In this document: one piece after another, positions 1 to 12,404 of the stretch
How the letters are laid out: every line of letters begins with the position of its first letter
Numbering within the stretch: position 1 is the first letter of the stretch
Source of the DNA: Owenia fusiformis
Lineage: Eukaryota > Annelida > Polychaeta > Sabellida > Oweniidae
Assembly: GCA_903813345.2 (NCBI GenBank)
Contig: CAIIXF020000008.1
Span: forward strand, 3,917,341 to 3,981,340
Direction: 5' to 3'
DNA: 64,000 nt
Position numbers and translations under genes: made by a program
Notes under the pieces: model-generated
Databases searched by the model: none
What the model was told of the DNA's origin: nothing
What the model saw: the letters and a program-made list of their open reading frames with translations, nothing else

Positions 1-328
1 CGTTCCTTCATTTTCTATATGATCTAAGTATTTAATTTGTTGGTAAAATATATTGATAAATAGAGGGAATCTAATTACATTACTCGTTTTTCTATACACC
101 CCTAATATAAACTTCAAAAATATCAAAATTAAATTTTTATTTTTTGTGGACCCCTGTCAAACCCCTAAATAATAAGTAAATGGTAATGTTGACAAGTGCT
201 CAAAATGTGAAAACGTATATACAGGAATATATGTTTTATCATTTAAACATATCAAAACAATTGGCGGATCAACAAAAAACAAGATGATGTTAAAAGAAAG
301 TGAACTAAATGTAACAATTATTTTTAAT
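1..328. other. AT-rich intergenic DNA, nothing recognised
   Basis: No ORF, repeat partner or RNA gene was seen in this stretch. It ends where the inverted-repeat element at 329 begins. Confidence 0.5.
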
Positions 329-1020
329 CATTTTGAATGCAAAATATAGTCAGACAGGCGATCTTATTTTCAATTGAACAGATACAATCAATATGTCATG
401 CTAATTTATCCCGTGCCAGGACTATAGTCCTGCGAACGTCTTATTCTTTTGCCTGTACGATTACAACATGGGAGAATTTTCTACGCTTCTTACACTTAAG
501 ATACCTATTTCAATAGATTCCTTGGTATTTTAGCATTCTTTTCGTGTAGTTGAATCCACAATTGTCTGGGTTTATCGGCAGAACAAAGAAATTTTCATTT
601 TGATCGCAATATTTGCGTGTAATATTTAACTTATTTCAACCGTCAAATTCTTCCATTTATGGTTATCCGGGCCACTTCCGGGTCAGTCAAACGGGGAATC
701 CCCTTTGAAATCCAACCGCCATTTTGGAAAGTGATGGAATATCTCTCGATAGAAAAAGAAAAATGTTCCCATTCTGCCAATATACCCAAACAATTGTAGA
801 TTCAACTACACGAAAAGAATGCTAAAAGGAATCTATTGGAGTAGGTATCTTAAGTTTAAGGGGCGTAGATAATTCCCCCAAGTTGTAATCGTACAGGCAA
901 AAGAATAAGACGTTCGCAGGACTATGTCCTGGCACGGGATAAATTAGCATGACATATTGATTGTATCTGTTAAATATGAAAATAAGATCGCCTGTCTGAC
1001 TATATTTTGCATTCAAAATG
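329..1020. mobile_element. MITE-like element with ~230-bp inverted repeats
   Basis: The left arm (about 329-565) reappears in reverse complement at about 789-1020. Both outer ends read CATTTTGAATGCAAAATATA inward. The loop of about 220 bp contains no ORF. The 76-aa minus-strand ORF at 822-1052 lies in the right arm and is not a gene. No clear target duplication is visible, so the superfamily is unknown. Confidence 0.75.
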
Positions 1021-1215
1021 AGCGTGTTCTGATTGGTTTGAATTGGACACACTTTGCTTAGCTATGTGTGAATGTGTTTTAATGAATTGACTAAACAGAA
1101 CAATATACATGCTAGCATTATTAAGTTCTTTTATAACAATTTTCTCATAAACAATTTAGAAGCTTTATGTATATAATGGTGATTATGTCAATCCTGATTC
1201 AATAATTGTGGTAAT

Positions 1216-4200
1216 TTAATGAGATGGAAAACGAAGAACGTTTGTAACTTGAGTGTACCCATTATCATTATTTACAAATGACAGTTGAGAAGAGCCCGTT
1301 CCATAGCTGGGATGTGTGATAATGTCACCCCCTCCACGAGCATTCACAGGGTCAGACAGGTAATGGATTATAGTTAAACCATCCATTGAACACCGTCTTG
1401 GTGTCTTTATGATATAATCTCCGTACGCTAAAATATCTCCAGGATAAAGTGCCTTATTATAGGTACCTCTTGCTGCCAGCTCACTGTGTATTATTAGAAG
1501 AAATAAAGTTGTGACAACTTCTGGTGCGTTTCTGTAATAGTGTGCCTTAATTCCCTTCGACTCAATTATCAAACGATATGGACTTTCTTCCCAATAGTTA
1601 GATATCGGTGAAAATGTGTAATTTCCGAGCGGTACATCTGTTCCATTGTAAATCTGACCATCAGTTATCGAGTGACTTACATCTATCCCATACCTCATCT
1701 TGAAATAACCAAGTGCTTTCCTTCCTATGGAATAAAGTACATTGATATTTTAATATTAAAGGAGGAGGGAAACTATCGCAGATTTCAGACAGCCATATGT
1801 TGGACTTTGGCTATTTTCTGAGGATTTAAATAGGTGCATTTGATATTTATGAATTCTGGACACCTACTTAGGAGGATGATGACTCTTTAATGCACTCGTT
1901 AAAAAGGTAGAGGGAAAGTATCAAAACAGACTTCGGACAGTCATATGTTGGATGAGGGTATATTCTGAGGATTTTGAATAGGTGCATATGATATTTATGG
2001 ATTCTGGACACCTACTTAGGAGGATGATGATTTAATGCACTCGTTAAAAAGGTAGAGGGAAAGTATCAAAACAGACTTCGGACAGTCATGTGTTGGATGA
2101 GGGTATATTCTGAGGATTTAAACAGATGCATTTGTTAGGCCAATGCATTACCTCTAGGAAAAGCACTCATGAGATGATAAAATGATTTCAACTTTGAAGC
2201 GGAGAAGATGCAAATCACCCACCTACATGTTTTTCTGAAATGTTGTCCTGATTTTCAACCCCTTCCACCCCTGCTTTTTCAATTTTTGTTGCATCAATAT
2301 GTGCATTTTGACACACAGTTAACCCTTTAAAGGAATAAGTAATTCCTTTTAGATAAAGTAGAAAACAATATTTCCCACGTTACTTTCCCATAGGGATAAC
2401 TCATGCTTTCAGTTTAATTTTGGTCACCCATGATGGATATCTTTAAACCCCCGAGCCTTTAAAGGGGTTAACATCTTCCCTGTCTCAAAGTGGAAATTAT
2501 TTTATCATCTCATGAGTGCTTTTCCTGGAGGTAATGCATTGACCTAACAAATGCATCTGTTTAAATCCTCAGAATATACACGTACCCTCATCCAACATAT
2601 GACTGTCCGAAGTCTGTTGCGATACTTTCCCTCTACTATACCGATCGAGTGCATTAAATCATATTGACTCATTGACTCATCCTCCTCCTAAGCAGGTGTC
2701 AAGAATCCGTACCAGCTCCTTCTTCCCCCTGCTATAACTAATTTGGAAGCGCCCGATTAAACTATATCACGTGATCTACTGATGCGCAATGACTTATACA
2801 TGATTTCTGTCGCAGTGTTGCGACAGCGAATCAAATTGCGAGTTCTTAATCGGGAAAATGCTAACTGCTTATCGCAGGGGGTAAAAATGAAGAATAAATT
2901 CTGGATTTTGAAGCCCTGTGATCGGAGGATGTTGAGTCATGTGCTTTAATTCTTTTTACACAATGCGAAAGATTTTGTACTGTATCACTCCAGGGGTATC
3001 ACTTAAAGAATAATCCCTTTGCAAGGAAATCTTTTCAAGGGTTTTACGAGGTTTGACAATTTGACCTGCATAAGCAGCTGCCTTGCTATTCCTTATGATG
3101 TATTAATATGATTTAATCCCCGGCATTTAATCGCTCAACTGCCAACTTGAAATCATGAAGGTTTTCAATTTCACTGAATCTAAACCCCCTAAATCTGTTG
3201 TAGAATTAAGAATGCAGATTATTTGAAAAACTATTTTCTATTTGGCTGGATTTTGATATACCATGCCTAAGCATGTCTGAATTGTTTATTGAAAATGAAT
3301 ATGTTTTTGAATTCGAAATAATACCGTCTTGTATAACCTGGCTCCTTGTTGTTCTTCCTGCCAACTTATGAAACTCAATGAATGTATCGGGCCATGGTTG
3401 TCGTTTACTTAGTTGTTTGACAACTGCCTTGAACTCCCCAACAAACACAAATACCCTATCATTCTTCTCAACATGCGCTGTGCCATTCACTTTACACCTT
3501 TCATTGTATCCTATTCTTCCATGACTTGTTGGCATTAATGAAATGCTCAGAACAAGAACAAGTAACTCGATGTACCTGAAAAAATTAGTAATTAAATAAA
3601 TCATGATTAATAGAAAAAGGTTTGCTGATTAGATTTCACCTTGTTGATACAATTTACTGTTGGCAAATTGCTAATAAAAGATTTGGAAAATACATTTGGT
3701 GTCCATGAAGTCTCATATTTACAATTACAATAAGTCTGTCTGAAGTGTAAAGAGCCTTTGTGGACACTTTGTATTTTGCTTGCGATCTGATAAGTATATT
3801 GAATTTATAACTAAAAATGATTTCATTCACATATCCCATTTGAATCCATGTAGGCATAGCAGGGTAAAACGGAGAATAGACAAATTGTAAAGAGGACATT
3901 CAATTTCATTTTCAATTTGTGATGTAGTTCAATTTCAAAGTATTTAAAGAAGACGAGAGTTTCCCTTTTCTTACTAGGCTCCATTACTTGTTTTGATGCT
4001 TTCCCTTTGGTACTGTTTTAGTCTTGCAACCCTCAACCCAACCCTTAACCTATCCCTTAACGCTAAAGGAAAATCAGAATTTCGTCCGGCCATTTCCAGT
4101 TGAGTGGCATTGATGCTCTCCCATATTGAAAATATTCACTGTAATGAAACGGGTATAAGAGAGATGTGACAGACTGATAAAAATAGAACCTCTTTCACAT

Positions 4201-4237
4201 ACAAAAACTTTTAGGGAATAAAATATTCTTACCTCAT
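1216..4237 (-). CDS. Secreted protein of the tandem array, copy 1 (3 exons)
   Basis: The proposed CDS joins 4237-4233, 3575-3325 and 1724-1216, giving 254 residues. The family is not recognised. Exon 1 is only ATGAG, and its donor splits an Arg codon. Exon 2 encodes a hydrophobic core (IELLVLVLSISLM) ending in PTSHG, a likely signal-peptide cleavage site, then RIGYNERC. Exon 3 starts after a CCATAG acceptor and carries PYRLIIES, LYPGDI and RRCSMDGL. The mature part has two conserved Cys (NERC and RRCS), which could form one disulfide, and NGT/NYT glycosylation sequons. It is probably extracellular. In the other copies the start is an ATG three codons upstream; here that codon is CTG, and a downstream ATA has become ATG in the same frame. 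This is the most diverged copy (AARGTY, LLIIHSE). Exon joins are inferred from GT-AG sites and conserved phase. Confidence 0.75.
1750..2110. repeat. ~145-bp tandem repeat, 2.5 copies, in intron 2 of copy 1
   Basis: Units begin near 1762, 1907 and 2053. They share GGACACCTACTTAGGAGGAT, an AGAGGGAAAGTATC segment and GACAGTCATATGTTGGA. The last unit runs into the inverted repeat that ends near 2655, so this looks like amplification of a subterminal part of that element. Confidence 0.75.
2035..2660. mobile_element. MITE-like inverted repeat in intron 2 of copy 1
   Basis: Sequence at about 2035-2195 recurs in reverse complement at about 2485-2660. Both arms contain GGTAATGCATTGACCTAACA-type sequence, CATCTCATGAGTGCTTTTCC and the motif GATACTTTCCCTC. 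The loop of about 290 bp has no ORF. A short piece of the same terminus lies at about 62452-62482. Confidence 0.7.
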
Positions 4238-4300
4238 TTTGCACAGACTGCTACTGAATGCGTCCGGTTTTGATTATATGAGAGAAATTAATGGTAGGAA
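4238..4300 (-). promoter_or_regulatory. Core promoter of array copy 1
   Basis: A TATA-like CATATAATCA (minus strand, 4280-4271) lies about 35-45 nt upstream of the start codon at 4237. The same block with a TATA motif precedes exon 1 of copy 2 at the same spacing, so its position is conserved between paralogues. Transcription would start only a few tens of bases before the ATG. Confidence 0.5.
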
Positions 4301-6590
4301 ACATAAATATTACTTTTTGCTCACTTAACTTACTGATTAAACATTGATGAACAAATGATCATATATTATTATCTAACGAAGGTTCAATGACATCAAGAAG
4401 CTGTCGTTAATTCCTCCAACCATCCATTCATCTGTCCCTCCATTTATTTGTTTGTATGTCCAGGTGATTACTTAAACTGGTTATGGAGTCCAACCACTTC
4501 TTTCTTTAATGTGCCCTCGTAATATTTCGCTGAATGTTTCAGTTGTTTAGGAGGCTGTGCTCAAATTATTGCATTAATGAGCTTATACCACCATTATGTT
4601 TATTTTATGGCCACCGTTGTCAGAAACAGCTCCATAATGTACTGTATGATAAACTTGCCACTGAAAAAGCTATTATTTCAAAAAAAGTTGTAAAACTTAA
4701 ATTTCTGTCTAACCATGTTTTGTCTACCCTCTCAAAGTTCTGGTGGTATTATTACTAAGGAAGTATTTTTATGGAAAATGACATTTTATGGTATATACTT
4801 GTCAATTATACCATACAATATTGTATAATTTTGAAAAAAGCTGCCATTTTACTTGTGCTGTTTTTTGTCTTTTACTATAGCTCAGAAAGAAATAGAGAGA
4901 TTTTTTCATTTTGATATGTGAATAACCATATAGATAGTTCAATGTCTTGGGACACTTTGGCCGGTAAGCTGCCATTTTGCAAAATGTCCACCATTTTAAA
5001 AAGTAGTCGAGCGATTTCATTGAAATTTGATATGTGCCTATGCGATAATTTTGCAGGTGATTAGCCATTTTAATGGGCGTTAAATAGTGTCACGGTTAAT
5101 TGATTTTTGGAACAAAGTAGTATTTTTCTAAAAGTATGAAGTAGTTCAAGACTTTCTGTGCAGTTTATGGCTGTTCTGTTGGCGAATAAGCACTTTATAG
5201 GCACTTTTCTAACCCTGGAGTGATTTGAATTGGGGTCCTTTGCTTTTCCTGAGAATTGGACATTTTTATTTTTAAAGACAATATTAATTGATATTTAGTG
5301 GAGTTTTACCTTAAAATAGTCGAGCCAATCTGTTTGTGAGGAGGACATTCTTTTATTGCCAAAAATCACTGATCCATAACACACAAATATGGCTAATTTA
5401 TAGCAAATTTAGCCGAAAATTGACCGATATAACCAGTATTTCACTGGTTTTCTAACAGTTAATTTCTTTGAATGTCAAAATTATAGACTGATAACGACTT
5501 ATTTTACACCTTTCGTCACATTTCACCCGATTGTAGGCTTATAAATTCAAATTTAGCCATTCAATTAGTTCAGATATGCAACATTTCTAAGAAAAATTGG
5601 CCTTGGTAATTTAACATGTGATAATATAAAGTCAGATATGTAATGATTATCAACTGATTAATGATAACAACCCAGTCATGTTATCTATATACAAGTATAT
5701 GACTGCTATAATTTACCCAAGTAAAGAGTGTGTTATATTGGCAATTAATGAATAATGTATGAATTGACATAAAAAACAATAACCATGCCAATATTATTAC
5801 GGCGTTCGTAGGAATATATGGAACACCTCTGTCCGTCTTATTGGAGTAACATTTCTGTTCGAAAGAAGAGGAGGAGAAGCCCCAGAGTTTAAAGATGACA
5901 GACATAATTACGTCTCTTGCTTACCACCTTCGTTATCAAATACTACACTTCGATTGGATGTTTTAATTGATGTAGGCATATTCCGTACACCTTTCTTTAT
6001 CTTGATGTAAAGTGAGAAGCCATGATATTGGTTAACACGCCAGAAATAAACATAATATTATTCGAAGCGTATTTCGAAAATTTTGAAACCGCCATTGATG
6101 ACATCATTCGTTGGTCGACTTTTGACCAATCAGAGACGTTTGTCATCTCAATACAGGTTTACATTGTTAGCATATGTCATCGATGAACTCTGGTGTTATT
6201 CATCCTTTGGCTCGAAAGCTAATCTTCAAAATGACCACTCGTTGAAAAATGGCGGTCATTTTAGTACCGATTTAATAGTGATTTAGGTACAATTTATAAA
6301 ATTGAAATAGCAATATGATTTAAATGTAGAAAAAATCATATAGAACAATAATAAAGCTAGATATGTAGATATCTAAGAAGCACATGGCAGCCATCTGGAA
6401 AAATGGCCATTTTTACGCATGTTATATTATGTTTTTACTATAACTATAAAAGTAGTATCTAGTGTCTTGTTCAAACTTGATATGTGAATACTCATAAGCA
6501 TGACACACTGTCTTATGTCACTTTGGTTAGTATGTGACCAAAACTTTACGTGTGTGCGATTTTGTTGAGATTTTATATGTGCCTACTCAA
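4300..6590. other. Intergenic DNA between copies 1 and 2, no gene seen
   Basis: 4380-4560 is a diverged duplicate of 9760-9960 (CCATCCATTCATCTGTCCCTC and flanks), so it belongs to the duplicated gene unit. A diverged repeat carrying TTTTTACTATAACT, paired with ATGGC-rich blocks and TTTGATATGTGAATA, occurs near 4835, 6385 and 7275. The small ORFs here show no family features. Confidence 0.5.
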
Positions 6591-7210
6591 ATAGGCTGGT
6601 ATCTAAAGATTTGCCCTCTATGACGGAGCATGCTATGTTTTATAAAAACACTAAGAATACTTCACGGTTTATTTTTTAACTCTTTACTTACTCCATGCAA
6701 TGGATATATCATTTGCGGGTTACCTTCACTTCTGTTTGAAGTCCAATAACACTAGGAGTAAAAGCTATTGAAAACGGCGCCAGAGTATCAACTCTGAATC
6801 TCTTAATGATATATTTTTTTAAATAATATTTATACTTTTTGTCCGCTGTGACGGAGCAGTTTCATATTTCACCGTTGCAACTGCTCCGTCAAAGCGGACA
6901 AAAAAATTAAACATTATTTTTAAAATGCATCCAATAAATCAACATCTCATTAATACCTTTATAGTTATGCTGACAAGAAATGGAACATTTTGGAGTATGA
7001 TAGTCCAGCGCCATTTTCAATAGCTTTGCCTCCAAGCGTTATTGGACTTCAAACAGAAGTGAAAGTAACCCGCAAATGATATACCCATTGCGTGGAGTAA
7101 GTTATTTTCTTTGATATAACGAAACAATTGAGTTAAAAAAATTGTTAGTATTCTTAGTATTTTTATGAGAAATAACTCTGTCACAGCGGACAAATCTTTC
7201 GATTCTAGCC
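6590..7210. mobile_element. ~600-bp imperfect palindrome
   Basis: The left arm (about 6600-6865) pairs with the right arm (about 6885-7205). Both contain the Pu/Py block TTCTGTTTGAAGTCCAATAA (or its complement) and the Cys-codon-free ACTCCxxGCAATGGxTAT block. The centre is TTGTCCGCTGTGACGGAGCA facing its complement across about 25 nt. There is no ORF in the spacer. This is probably a foldback MITE of unknown superfamily. Confidence 0.7.
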
Positions 7211-7452
7211 TATGACTCATAAGTTTATTACATTTTCTTATGAGAATTTGGCTAGTGAGCAACCATTTCGAAAATGGTGGCCATTTGTATGTGTGTTATT
7301 TTCTGATTTTTGCTATAACTGAAAAAGTAATATAAGGAATCTGTAAAAATGGCAGCCATGGCTGTTTGATTTGAAGTTTGATAATTCCCACATGAACAAT
7401 TTAAAAGATATTTATAATGCAAACAAACATTACTGATTTTTATAGAAATTGT

Positions 7453-9599
7453 TTAATTAGCTGGAAAACGAAGAACATTTGTTACTTTAGTAAGTCCATC
7501 ATCAGTTGTTACTAATGACATTTGAAAAGAACCTGTTCCATAGACAGCATGTGTTAGAGTGCCACTCCCTCCATGAGCTCTCACAGGGTCAGAAAGGAAA
7601 TGGATTACAGTTAAACCATCCATTGAACAGCGCTTTGGTGTCTTAATGATATAATCTCCAAAAAACAAAATATCTCCAGGATAAAGTGTCTTTTTATAGG
7701 TACCTCCTGCTGCCAGTTCACTGTGTACTAAAATAACAAATATAACTTCTCCTACTTCTGGTGGGTTCCTGTAATAGTGTGCATTATTTTCCTTGGACTC
7801 AATTATCAAACGATAGGGACTTTCTTCCAAATAGTAAGATCCGGGTGAGAATGTATAATTCCCAAATGGTACATCCTCTCCATCATGAATCTGATCATCA
7901 GTTACCAAGTGACTTACATCTATTCCATACCTGATCTTTAAATAATCAAGTGCATTTCTTCCTACAGAATAAAGAACGTTATATTTGTGTATTGAAGGAG
8001 GATTTTAGCACAGGACTAGATGAATTCTAGATGATTTAATGTAATGATTCATGTTTGTCTTCTATTAAGTCTTTGAATGAAGGCAGGAGCCTTAAAGTCA
8101 AGGATACAAGATATGAATGCATAAAATCATCCTCAATTCATCGAGTCATGTCCTTTATCTTTTCATACAAATGCAAAATGTTTTACAGTATCACTTAAAA
8201 ATGAATCTTTTGCAACGAAACCTTTGCAAGGTTGACAATCAACTGCCAACTTGAAGTTATGAAATTGATGGAGGTAATACATTTTTCTGGATTTAAAATA
8301 GCAATGTTCTCTGTTGTAAAATAAAGAATGTAGATTATTTAAAATACCGTGTTCTGATTCGCTGGATTTTGATAGATCAAGCCTACCCATGTCTGGATTG
8401 TATAGTGAAAGTGAATATGTTTTTGATTAAAAATATGATAATACCTTCTTGTATAATCTTGCTCCTTGTTGTTCTTCCTGCCAACTTATGAAACTCAATG
8501 TATGTCTCTGGCCATGGTTGTCTTTTTAAGACAAGGTCCCCTGTCTCCCCCTTGAACTCCGCAACAAATACAAATACCCTATCATACTTCTCAACATGTG
8601 CTGTACTATTCACTATACACTTTTTATTGTAACCTATCTTTCCATGACTTGTTGGCATTAAGGAACTGCTCAGAGCAATAACAAGTAACTTGATGTACCT
8701 AAGATACAATGGAGACATCGTATTACATCGGTGATGCAACTTAAACTACTTAGTTTTCTGATAAAATTGTGAAGTTGTGTGGCATTGATGCTTTCCCATA
8801 TTACATTGAAATTTCTACCAATAAACAGTAACAGTCAGACTCATGGGGACATATCAAAGGACATTAGTGTCATGTAATACCTGTTCAACCAATCAACCTT
8901 TTGGAGAAATGATAGTGAAATGTTATTGCTCAACTTACAACCCGTTCTTTGGCCATGAGTACTTTCTGGCCACAAATAGCATGGTTTTTATTAAAACAAT
9001 ATGTATTATTTTTAATGAAGTCCCCATGACAATAAAGATTTTAATCAACTCTCACTTTTTTTAAATGTTAGGATTATTTTCTGAAAAGAAGATCTTGTTT
9101 TTCTCAATATAAATTTATAAACGTTTATTATGCACTATATTAACAATTTCTAAAAGGGTATGGGGATTGGAATGCGATAAAATTAAAAACCACATATCCA
9201 AGCATAATTTTGATCATTAAAAATTGATAACTTCAAAAACAGACTTCGAACCATTCTAATTTTTAAGAATAATCTTTAATAATCTTTTCATGCAATGACA
9301 ATCATAAAAGAAGATCCTCTTTCAAATAAATAGTAAATTTTGAAAAATTTTGACATGGGCCCCTATTCATAATTTCTCGAATTCTTTGATTGATATTTTT
9401 GTCATCCTTGAGAATTTGATTGAAAAGTAAGATAGTATGTTAATGAGACATGTCATATTTGAATTGATAAAGTACTCATGGTGAAACATATAACCGTCTT
9501 AAATCATTTGCCATACCAAACCTAGTCCTTTAAGAATAAGAACCCCTTTACATACAATTACTTTTAGCGAGTAAAATATTCTTACCCTGTCTTGCACAT
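7453..9599 (-). CDS. Secreted protein of the tandem array, copy 2 (3 exons)
   Basis: The proposed CDS joins 9599-9586, 8698-8445 and 7961-7453, giving 258 residues. Exon 1 encodes MCKT plus a split Gly codon and is followed by GTAAG. Exon 2 has a signal core YIKLLVIALSSSLM ending in PTSHG, then KIGYNKKC, DRVFVFVAEFKG, QPWPETYIEFHKLAGR. Exon 3 follows a TTCTGTAG acceptor and encodes RNALDYLKIRYGIDVSH, then PYRLIIES, YPGDILFFGDYIIKTPKRC and SMDGLTVIHFLSDPVRAHGG. It has two mature Cys and NST/NYT sequons. The reading frame is intact throughout, so this is one of the best-preserved members. Function unknown; presumably secreted. Confidence 0.8.
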
Positions 9600-9640
9600 A
9601 TTCCTACTGAATGCTTCCTGTTTTTGACTCCTTGGTTTTG

Positions 9641-9650
9641 ATTATATAAG
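9641..9650 (-). promoter_or_regulatory. TATA box of array copy 2
   Basis: CTTATATAAT on the minus strand lies about 42-51 nt upstream of the start codon at 9599. The equivalent position in copy 1 also has a TATA-like motif. Confidence 0.5.
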
Positions 9651-10240
9651 AAAAATAATGGTAGGAAATATAAATATTAACTTGAAGTATTGACTCTTTA
9701 TGCTCATATGTTGGTTAAACAAATGAACAAATAATGATGGATTATTATACAGCTGAAGGTCAGTGATATCAAGACGTGTCTGTTCATTCGTCCAGCCATC
9801 CATTCATCTGTCCCTCCATTAATTGTTTGTTTGTATGTCTATGTCCAGGTGATTACAAAAGCTAGTTGTGGAGTCTAACCAAATTATTTTCTTGGTGTGT
9901 CCTCGGGTCCTGATAATATTGCACGGAAGGCTCCGATTGTTTAGGAGGCTGTAATGTTCATCTTATTGCATTTTAAGTTCATATTTTCATTATGTTTATT
10001 ATGTTTTATTATGTTTTATAACTAATAAAGTGTCATGAGTTAACTGTAACAATGAACTAGCTTTTAAGAAAGCTATTCATATTGAAAAAAATAGAGTAAA
10101 ACTTTCTGTGTCTGACCATGTTTTGTTTACCCTGAAAGTTATGATGGCAGATTATTCTTGAAGTATTTTGTTATGGAAAAATGAAATCTTTCATGTATGC
10201 TTGTCATTTATATTATGGCAGTGGCGTAGTTAATAAGAAA
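9651..10240. other. Intergenic DNA upstream of copy 2
   Basis: This is a diverged duplicate of the DNA upstream of copy 1 (about 4300-4800), including the CCATCCATTCATCTGTCCCTC block. No gene or RNA was seen. Confidence 0.5.
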
Positions 10241-11611
10241 AAATAAACGAGGCGAAAAGTATCGTCTTATGAGAAACATTTCTATTATTCAGATTTCAAA
10301 TTGGCTGCTACATACCTGTCAAGTAAAAATTAAAAATCCAGACATCTTATTCTAAAAATCGGGAAAACTGGGCTTGTTTAAAAGAAATCAGGGTTCATTT
10401 CTTTGGGAGAAAGTGAATCGGAATTTTAAGAAAGAGGTGATGATTCTAAAATCAAGAGAAAAAGTCAGGGATACGAAATGAAATCAACAAGTCGGAAAAT
10501 TGTATGCCAAAGTAATCAATAACACTACAATTTTGACGAACATCAAATTATCCACCATTTCGTCTGATTCTGATTGAACGAAATGCGATGGTACAATGTA
10601 CCTTCAGACCCTTGTGATTGCTATTTGGATGTGTTTGTTTTTTCTGATTTACTCAAAATCGTGCAAGCAAGGGGATGCAAAACAAAGAATCTATTTCTTA
10701 TAGTCCTAGCAATAGAAACAGGGAGATATACCCAACCAAAAACCCCAGTAAACCAAAGAAAGAGCCAACTTTGTAACTCTAACGAGATTGAAAATGAATC
10801 CCATTTTGTATTTAAATGTTCAAGGTATTCAGAAGCTAGAGAGTCCTTTCTGCAAGAAATCAAAGACGTTTTCTTTAAAGATATTTTCAAAAATAAAAAA
10901 TATATAAAATGTTTTGGAAAACATCTGCAAAAAATATTTTATATAAGGAAAAGCATTTTATTTAAACACTGAATTGAACTAATTATACATACTGTAAAAC
11001 GGGTAATTTTGACACCGGGAAATTTTAGCGATTTTTCAATTTTAGGGGGTTTTAGCGCGGGAAATTTTAGCGAAATGAAGATTAATCTTTAAAAAATCAA
11101 ATTAGCGAAATGCATTAGAAATTTTTGCTCACTTATGTTACGGGAGAATTTAAGCAATATCATTGGATGTTGAACCGTGTTCAATTAACACCTTTTATCT
11201 TTATATTTACTACTAATACTATTTCACTGATGGATGGCTATTTATCCTTCAGATATTGAAAGAAACATACGATTTAAAAATATTTACCTTTTTCAAATTA
11301 CAAACCGAAAGTCGAGCAATGAATGAAAAACTCCTTAATACTAGTATTCATGTAGTTTCCCGGGAATTTGCAAATTTTAGCGCCCGGTTTACCTTAACCC
11401 CGGTTTATTTTAGCGAATTTAATTTTTAGCGAAACTATAGCGATCGCTAACAATCGCTAACAATTACCCCTCGCTAACAATACCCGTTTTACAGTATTTG
11501 TATCGTAAAATGTAAGTCTTAATGTATAATGTGTCTCATAAGCCCAGGTAGGGCTGGCTATTTTAGATAGGTGACACTTACATAAATGAATGAATAAATA
11601 AATAAATAAAA
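10240..11611 (+). mobile_element. 3' remnant of a LINE, interrupted by a MITE
   Basis: The ORF at 10574-10972 (132 codons) ends in a pattern found at the C-terminus of many invertebrate non-LTR reverse-transcriptase proteins: LAIETGRYT, then QLCNSNEIENESHFVFKCS and RYSEARESF. The 3' UTR is split by the element at 10992-11494. It resumes with CTCATAAGCCCAGGTAGGGC and ends at about 11611 in an (AAAT)n tail after AATGAATGAATAAATAAAT. No RT domain remains, so it is a 5'-truncated dead copy. The start at about 10240 is uncertain. Confidence 0.65.
10992..11494. mobile_element. Tc1/mariner-type MITE with TA target duplication
   Basis: The termini are CTGTAAAACGGGTAA and its reverse complement TTACCCGTTTTACAG-type, each flanked by TA (10990-10991 and 11495-11496). 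The interior has repeated AAATTTTAGCG words on both strands and no ORF. It sits inside the 3' UTR of the LINE remnant, so it is the younger insertion. Confidence 0.8.
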
Positions 11612-12400
11612 ATGATATTCAATGTTCAATGTAAAATGTCCAGTGTTGCGCTATAAATATTCTCTGTTCCCTTAGTTGTATTCTATAGTTGTGTTTTATC
11701 TGCTTTAATTATTATGTTCCTATGAGACATGATGTTCTGCATAGAGTGTATGTTTTAGGTAGTTTAGAGAATACAACACCAAGAAAATGCATGCTGGTGG
11801 CTCCCAGAGGGTATACACATTTTTCACCAAGTGCTTTTTTCATCTCCAATCAAATTGCAGGATTCGATCACGTGAACAATCATGGGCACATGCTCTCTCA
11901 GTGCTGCGCATGCGCAGAGTTAAATTTGAAATCGTGGGAATGGCGTTTACATCAGTTCAACATCGTCATTTCAAACCTACGGTAATACTAGGTTATTGAA
12001 GTTACTCGATCCATACTTGTAAAGAATACTCATAAAACTACAGTGAAAATTTGGAGATCCATTTCAACGGCAAATTGAGGCCTGTTTATAAAATTTGTTT
12101 TCGAACGTGCTAATATGATAGGGCATCTTTGGGGAATCTCCCCCCTGGCCAACACGGTAAAATACCGAATGGCGAAAAAAGCGAACGCATTCCGTTCGGT
12201 CTTTGCACGCGATTGCCGTTTATGTCACGCATTTGGTACAAAATATGTGTATATATCACTCATTTGTTTCAAAAATATTCACATCTACTATATATATTTT
12301 GCAAGTGGATCCAAGAGACCAAGTGGGCAAGTCAATTATTTTGCAGAGGTGGCATGATACACAGATTTCAATTTTGTATATAGTGAATTCCCAGTGATTG
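11612..12400. other. Intergenic DNA with an NRF1-like palindrome
   Basis: The only notable feature is the perfect palindrome CTGCGCATGCGCAG at 11904-11917 in otherwise AT-rich DNA. It fits the known NRF1-type site and could mark a promoter. Short overlapping plus-strand ORFs (11689-12397) have no recognisable features and are not called as genes. Confidence 0.35.
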
Positions 12401-12404
12401 ATTT

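Noticed and set aside
822-1052. 76-aa minus-strand ORF
   Set aside because: It lies within the right arm of the 329-1020 inverted repeat; the left-arm counterpart is broken.
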